A stretch of 64,000 nt of DNA, taken from contig JAHEAV010000007.1 in assembly GCA_024642565.1 (NCBI GenBank), positions 1 through 64,000 on the forward strand, given 5' to 3'. The stretch's first letter is position 1; each line of letters begins with the position of its first letter. Origin of the DNA: Erythrobacter sp. GTDB taxonomy: Bacteria > Pseudomonadota > Alphaproteobacteria > Sphingomonadales > Sphingomonadaceae. This document shows positions 60,742-64,000 of this stretch, one piece after another. The notes under the pieces were generated by a model. It did not search any database and was not told the DNA's origin. It worked only from the letters and a program-made list of their open reading frames with translations. The translations under genes and the position numbers were made by a program.

Positions 60742-61756
60742 AGCCGCGCACCAGGCCCAGGGCTGCATAAGTCGCGTTCAGGGTCGGGCCGCCCAGCTCA
60801 CGTGCTTTGGCCGCGCCGCGTGCAAGAATGGCGTCCAGAGATTCCCGATCCTGCTTCAGCGCGTTGAAGCGTTCCGAAATCGGGCTGATCGTTTCGACCA
60901 GCAGTTCGCCCAGCGCCGGCTTGAACCGGCCAAAGCCCTCGCCGCCAAAGCGGGACAGGACCTGATCGATGCTCTCGCCCGTTACCGCGGCATAGATCGT
61001 CACCAGGTTCAAGGCTTCGGGCCGGCCGCCCAAGCCTGCTTTTTCCGATGGCAGCGGTTCCGCATCGGTCTTGGCTTTCTTGACCTTTTTCATGATTGTG
61101 TCGGCATCGTCCGACAGGTTTATCCGGCTCATGTCGGAAACATCGGACTTGCTCATCTTTGCCATGCCGTCTCGCAGCGACATGATCCGCGCAGCCTCTG
61201 GCGGCACGATCGGGTCAGGCAGAGTGAAAACGGGTGCGGATTCCGAACAGAAATCATTGTTGAATTTTTGTGCAATGTCGCGCGCCAGTTCCAGATGCTG
61301 CTTCTGGTCGTCTCCTACCGGTACGTGGGTTGCCTGATACAGCAGAACGTCAGCGGCCTGCAGCACGGGATAGGTGAACAGCGCGATGCTGGCGCCTTCC
61401 CGGTTCTTGCCGCTTTTATCCTTGAACTGGGTCATCCGGTTCAGCCAGCCCATTCGCGCAGTGCCGTTCAGCAGCCATTGCAATTCGGCATGGGCGGGCA
61501 CCTGGGCCTGATTGAACAGTACCGATTTCGCCGGATCAATCCCGCAGGCGACCAGTGCCGCAGTCATCTCCAGCGTTCCGCTGCGCAGTTCAGCCGGATC
61601 ATGAGGCATGGAAATTGCGTGCAAATCAGCCAGGAAGAACAGGCAGGTGCTGCCCGGTTTCATGCTGTCCTGCATGCGAACCCAGTTGCGGATAGCCCCG
61701 AGGTAGTTTCCGAGATGAAGATTTCCGGTGGGCTGGATGCCCGAAACGACGCGCAT
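60740..61756 (-). CDS. trpS: Tryptophanyl-tRNA synthetase
   Basis: A 338-aa class I synthetase that charges tRNA-Trp. The HIGH-like motif is SGIQPTGNLHLGNYLGAIRN and the KMSKS loop is DGMAKMSKSDVSDMS; VPVGDDQKQHLELARDIAQK is also diagnostic. The ATG at 61756 is fixed by homology (MRVVSGIQ); the track adds 36 unrelated residues. It lies 19 bp after murJ on the same strand. Confidence 0.97.
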   Translation of the reverse strand: MRVVSGIQPTGNLHLGNYLGAIRNWVRMQDSMKPGSTCLFFLADLHAISMPHDPAELRSGTLEMTAALVACGIDPAKSVLFNQAQVPAHAELQWLLNGTARMGWLNRMTQFKDKSGKNREGASIALFTYPVLQAADVLLYQATHVPVGDDQKQHLELARDIAQKFNNDFCSESAPVFTLPDPIVPPEAARIMSLRDGMAKMSKSDVSDMSRINLSDDADTIMKKVKKAKTDAEPLPSEKAGLGGRPEALNLVTIYAAVTGESIDQVLSRFGGEGFGRFKPALGELLVETISPISERFNALKQDRESLDAILARGAAKARELGGPTLNATYAALGLVRG

Positions 61757-61775
61757 AATGGGTTCCGTCAGCTGA

Positions 61776-63368
61776 TTATTCGGCCAGGTCGACCGGTTTG
61801 GCGGCCTTCTTGCGCCGTAGCTGGGCCAGAAGGTCCTTGTCGAGAGCGCCCGTGAGATAAGCAACGGTGAAGAAAACGGCCGTACCCACCAGCACCAGGG
61901 CGCCCAGTGACCAGATTTTTTCCACTACGCGGCCGGTATAATGATCCGCCAGCAACGGCATCAGGTAATAAAGCGCAACAGCCATTGCTGCTGTCGCGGC
62001 GAGCTGGCGCAAGATCCTGCCGCCTAGCTTGGCACTCAAATGGAACCAGCCACGAATTTGCAGGATGGTATAAAGCGTCAGCACGTTGAGGGTGGCCGTG
62101 AAGGCCGTTGCCGCCGCAAGCCCGACAATGCCGTAGCGCGGTACCACATAGATGTTGATCGCAATATTGATCAGCAGCACCGCCGCAGCGACATAGACCG
62201 GCGTGCGTGTGTCCTCCCGGCTGAAGAAGGCGGGCTGAAACACTTTGACCAACACATAGGATGGCAGACCGGCGACCAGTGCGACCACGATATTGGCCAT
62301 CATTGCGCCGTCCGCCACGGTCATTTTGCCGCCGACAAAGAAAGCGCTGACAAAGGCTGGTGCACAAACCGCGAGTGCAGCGGCGGCAGGCAAAGTGAGC
62401 AGGGTGCCAATCTCCACCGCATTGTTCTGCAATCGCTGCGCTTCTGAATTGTTGTTGGTCTGGATGTGCCGCGCCAACATCGGCAGGATTGCCGTGCCCA
62501 GCGCGATCCCGACTATGCCCAGCGGCATTTGGTTCAGCCGGTCGGCATATTTGAGCAGAGTCAGCGATCCTTGCGGCAAGCTGGTGGCGAAGAATGTGTC
62601 GACGAACTGGCTGATCTGGTAAACACCGGCCCCGAACGTAGCTGGCAGGATCAGCATGCCCAGCCGCTTCACCTGCGGAGTGATTCTGGGCATGGTCAGT
62701 TTGAAGCGAACCCCGGCCTTGCGCGTGGCCCAAACCATGTAAAGCAATTGCGCAAGCCCGGCGAAAGCCAGGGATATCGCCAGCGCGTAGGCAACAACTA
62801 CATCGTCACCACTGGATCCGCGGAGATACCAACCGGCCGAAATCCCGCCGATCATCACGATGTTGAGCAGCACTGGCACAAAAGCACCGGGGGCAAAGCG
62901 GGAATGCGCATTAAGCAGGCCGGACAGCATCGCCACCAGACTGACCAGCCCGAGATAGGGAAAGGTAATTCGTGACAGGGTCGTGGCCAGTTCGAATTTG
63001 CCGGGGATGGCCTGAAAATCGCGTGCCAGCATCCACACCAATGCCGGCATGGCAATCATCAGCACGGCCGAAAAGCCGAGCAGAACCCACACAAACACCG
63101 CCAGCACATCGTTGGCGAATTTTTCTGCCGCGTCCTCGCCCCCTTCGGAATTGAGTGTGCGCGTATACATCGGCACAAAGGCGACGCTGAACGCCCCTTC
63201 GGCAAACAGCCGCCGAAAAGTGTTGGGCAAGGTAAAGGCAAGCTGCCACGCGTCCGCTGCCAGCCCGGCACCAAGTACGCGGGCAAGCAACATATCACGG
63301 ACAAAGCCGAACACGCGGCTCAGCGCCGTCAGGCCGCCGATTGTTCCGACGTTCCTGACCAGGCTCAT
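61776..63368 (-). CDS. murJ: Lipid II flippase MurJ (MviN)
   Basis: A 530-aa inner-membrane protein with about 14 helices that flips the peptidoglycan precursor lipid II. NVGTIGGLTALSRVFGFVRD, the N-terminal loop with LAADAWQLAFTLPNTFRRLF, and GALDKDLLAQLRRKKAAKP at the C-terminus are typical for alphaproteobacterial MviN. It precedes trpS in the same direction, following secB by 60 bp, so secB-murJ-trpS may be one operon. Confidence 0.96.
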   Translation of the reverse strand: MSLVRNVGTIGGLTALSRVFGFVRDMLLARVLGAGLAADAWQLAFTLPNTFRRLFAEGAFSVAFVPMYTRTLNSEGGEDAAEKFANDVLAVFVWVLLGFSAVLMIAMPALVWMLARDFQAIPGKFELATTLSRITFPYLGLVSLVAMLSGLLNAHSRFAPGAFVPVLLNIVMIGGISAGWYLRGSSGDDVVVAYALAISLAFAGLAQLLYMVWATRKAGVRFKLTMPRITPQVKRLGMLILPATFGAGVYQISQFVDTFFATSLPQGSLTLLKYADRLNQMPLGIVGIALGTAILPMLARHIQTNNNSEAQRLQNNAVEIGTLLTLPAAAALAVCAPAFVSAFFVGGKMTVADGAMMANIVVALVAGLPSYVLVKVFQPAFFSREDTRTPVYVAAAVLLINIAINIYVVPRYGIVGLAAATAFTATLNVLTLYTILQIRGWFHLSAKLGGRILRQLAATAAMAVALYYLMPLLADHYTGRVVEKIWSLGALVLVGTAVFFTVAYLTGALDKDLLAQLRRKKAAKPVDLAE

Positions 63369-63428
63369 CGCATGCTCCCCTCAGCGAATATCGGGCACAT
63401 CCGAAATAACCCTGCCCTTTTCAAAGGA

Positions 63429-63953
63429 TCAGGCGTTGCCGACTGGAGCCGGCCCAGCGGCGGCCTCTTCATCTACCTTGCGCTGCAATTGTTGGACGTA
63501 GAGACCATTGAAATCAATCGGATCAAGCATCAAAGGCTGGTATCCGGCGTCGCGTGTGGCATCGCCAATGATGCGGCGGGCAAAGGGAAACAGAATCCGC
63601 GGCGCTTCGGCATAAAGGAAGGCATGCATCTGTTCGTCGGGCAGGTTGCGCATTCCAACCAGGCCGCAATAGCTGAGCTCGACCAGATAGGCGTTGCCTT
63701 TTTCCGCCTTGGCGGTGACGTTGATCTTGAGTTCGACTTCATGGATTTCGTCGTTGACCGGACTGGCCCCGATGTTGAACTGAAGGTCGATCTGCGGCTG
63801 ATCATTCCATTGGTAACTGTCCGGCGCATTGGGGTTTTCGACGGACAGGTCTTTCACATATTGCGAAATGATCCCGGCCACCGGCTGTGTATCTTCGCCG
63901 TTGGGGGCGGGGTGCATGTTGAGATCGGTGAGAACGTCGCCTTCTTCGGCCAT
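63429..63953 (-). CDS. secB: Protein-export chaperone SecB
   Basis: A 174-aa tetrameric chaperone that keeps preproteins unfolded for SecA. IISQYVKDLSVENPNAPDSY, LVELSYCGLVGMRNLPDEQM and LYAEAPRILFPFARRIIGDA are SecB signatures, and the acidic C-terminal region is present. The ATG at 63953 has a plain upstream region reaching the window edge, where I see nothing else in the last 47 bases. Confidence 0.97.
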   Translation of the reverse strand: MAEEGDVLTDLNMHPAPNGEDTQPVAGIISQYVKDLSVENPNAPDSYQWNDQPQIDLQFNIGASPVNDEIHEVELKINVTAKAEKGNAYLVELSYCGLVGMRNLPDEQMHAFLYAEAPRILFPFARRIIGDATRDAGYQPLMLDPIDFNGLYVQQLQRKVDEEAAAGPAPVGNA

Positions 63954-64000
63954 GATATCGGGTGCTTTCTATTTAGTTGTGTAGCTTTGCCCGCATCAAG

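Overview
The window looks like a single contiguous stretch of chromosome from an alphaproteobacterium of the order Sphingomonadales, most likely Erythrobacteraceae (Erythrobacter/Altererythrobacter-like). This is inferred from the gene content: large TonB-dependent receptors, a PutA without an N-terminal DNA-binding domain, a CC_3452-type small secreted protein, DUF6481, UPF0262, and the order mutM-rpsT-dnaA with ubiE-ubiB-coaBC-dut beside it. Coding density is high, most genes have close alphaproteobacterial relatives, and I see no phage, IS element, integron, CRISPR array, rRNA or tRNA.

Layout. 1-7.4 kb: end of an unknown gene, a ZnuD-like TonB receptor, a saccharopine-dehydrogenase-like reductase, dcd, a secreted papain-fold candidate, and a second TonB receptor divergent from a TetR regulator. 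8-15.5 kb: putA, a MaoC hydratase, and a tight DUF3604 / parvulin / HupE operon. 15.4-19.8 kb: a four-gene ABC exporter operon (permease, ATPase, HlyD adaptor, outer-membrane factor). 20-24.9 kb: ftsH behind a heat-shock-like promoter, small secreted and membrane proteins, an orphan ParA and rpoZ. 25-31.4 kb: a phospholipase-D-like enzyme, dnaB, UPF0262, a degenerate GH25 protein, cdd, an M14 carboxypeptidase and a DUF4136 lipoprotein. 31.5-38 kb: galE, rpmJ, a HAD hydrolase, CC_3452, an HxlR regulator, a TonB-like protein, a ComM/YifB ATPase and a ClpP-like secreted protein. 38-41.4 kb: the classic rpmH-rnpA-yidD-yidC-engB cluster. 41.5-51 kb: metabolic and transport genes including dapE, dapB, nth, a sirtuin and a MoeB/ThiF-type E1. 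51-64 kb: dnaA, rpsT, mutM, ubiE, ubiB, coaBC, dut, a second DUF4136 lipoprotein, trpS, murJ and secB.

How they work together. Much of the window is core cell biology: replication (dnaA, dnaB), nucleotide hygiene (dcd, dut, cdd, mutM, nth), translation (rpmH, rpmJ, rpsT, trpS, rnpA), protein export and quality control (secB, yidC, yidD, ftsH), cell wall (murJ, dapB, dapE) and quinone/CoA synthesis. Accessory functions are nutrient uptake and export across the outer membrane.

The most unusual signals are: (i) a shared leader design for rpmJ and rpmH, in which the same 10-mer TTGACTTGGG is followed exactly 45 nt later by a terminator-like hairpin and U-run just before the ribosome-binding site; (ii) the DUF3604-parvulin-HupE operon; (iii) a GH25-like protein that has lost its catalytic residues; (iv) a MutM whose zinc finger lacks one cysteine; (v) a CoaBC with a long acidic linker; (vi) G-quadruplex-capable tracts at both ends of one small gene. 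Function calls are from reading motifs by eye; no database search was run.
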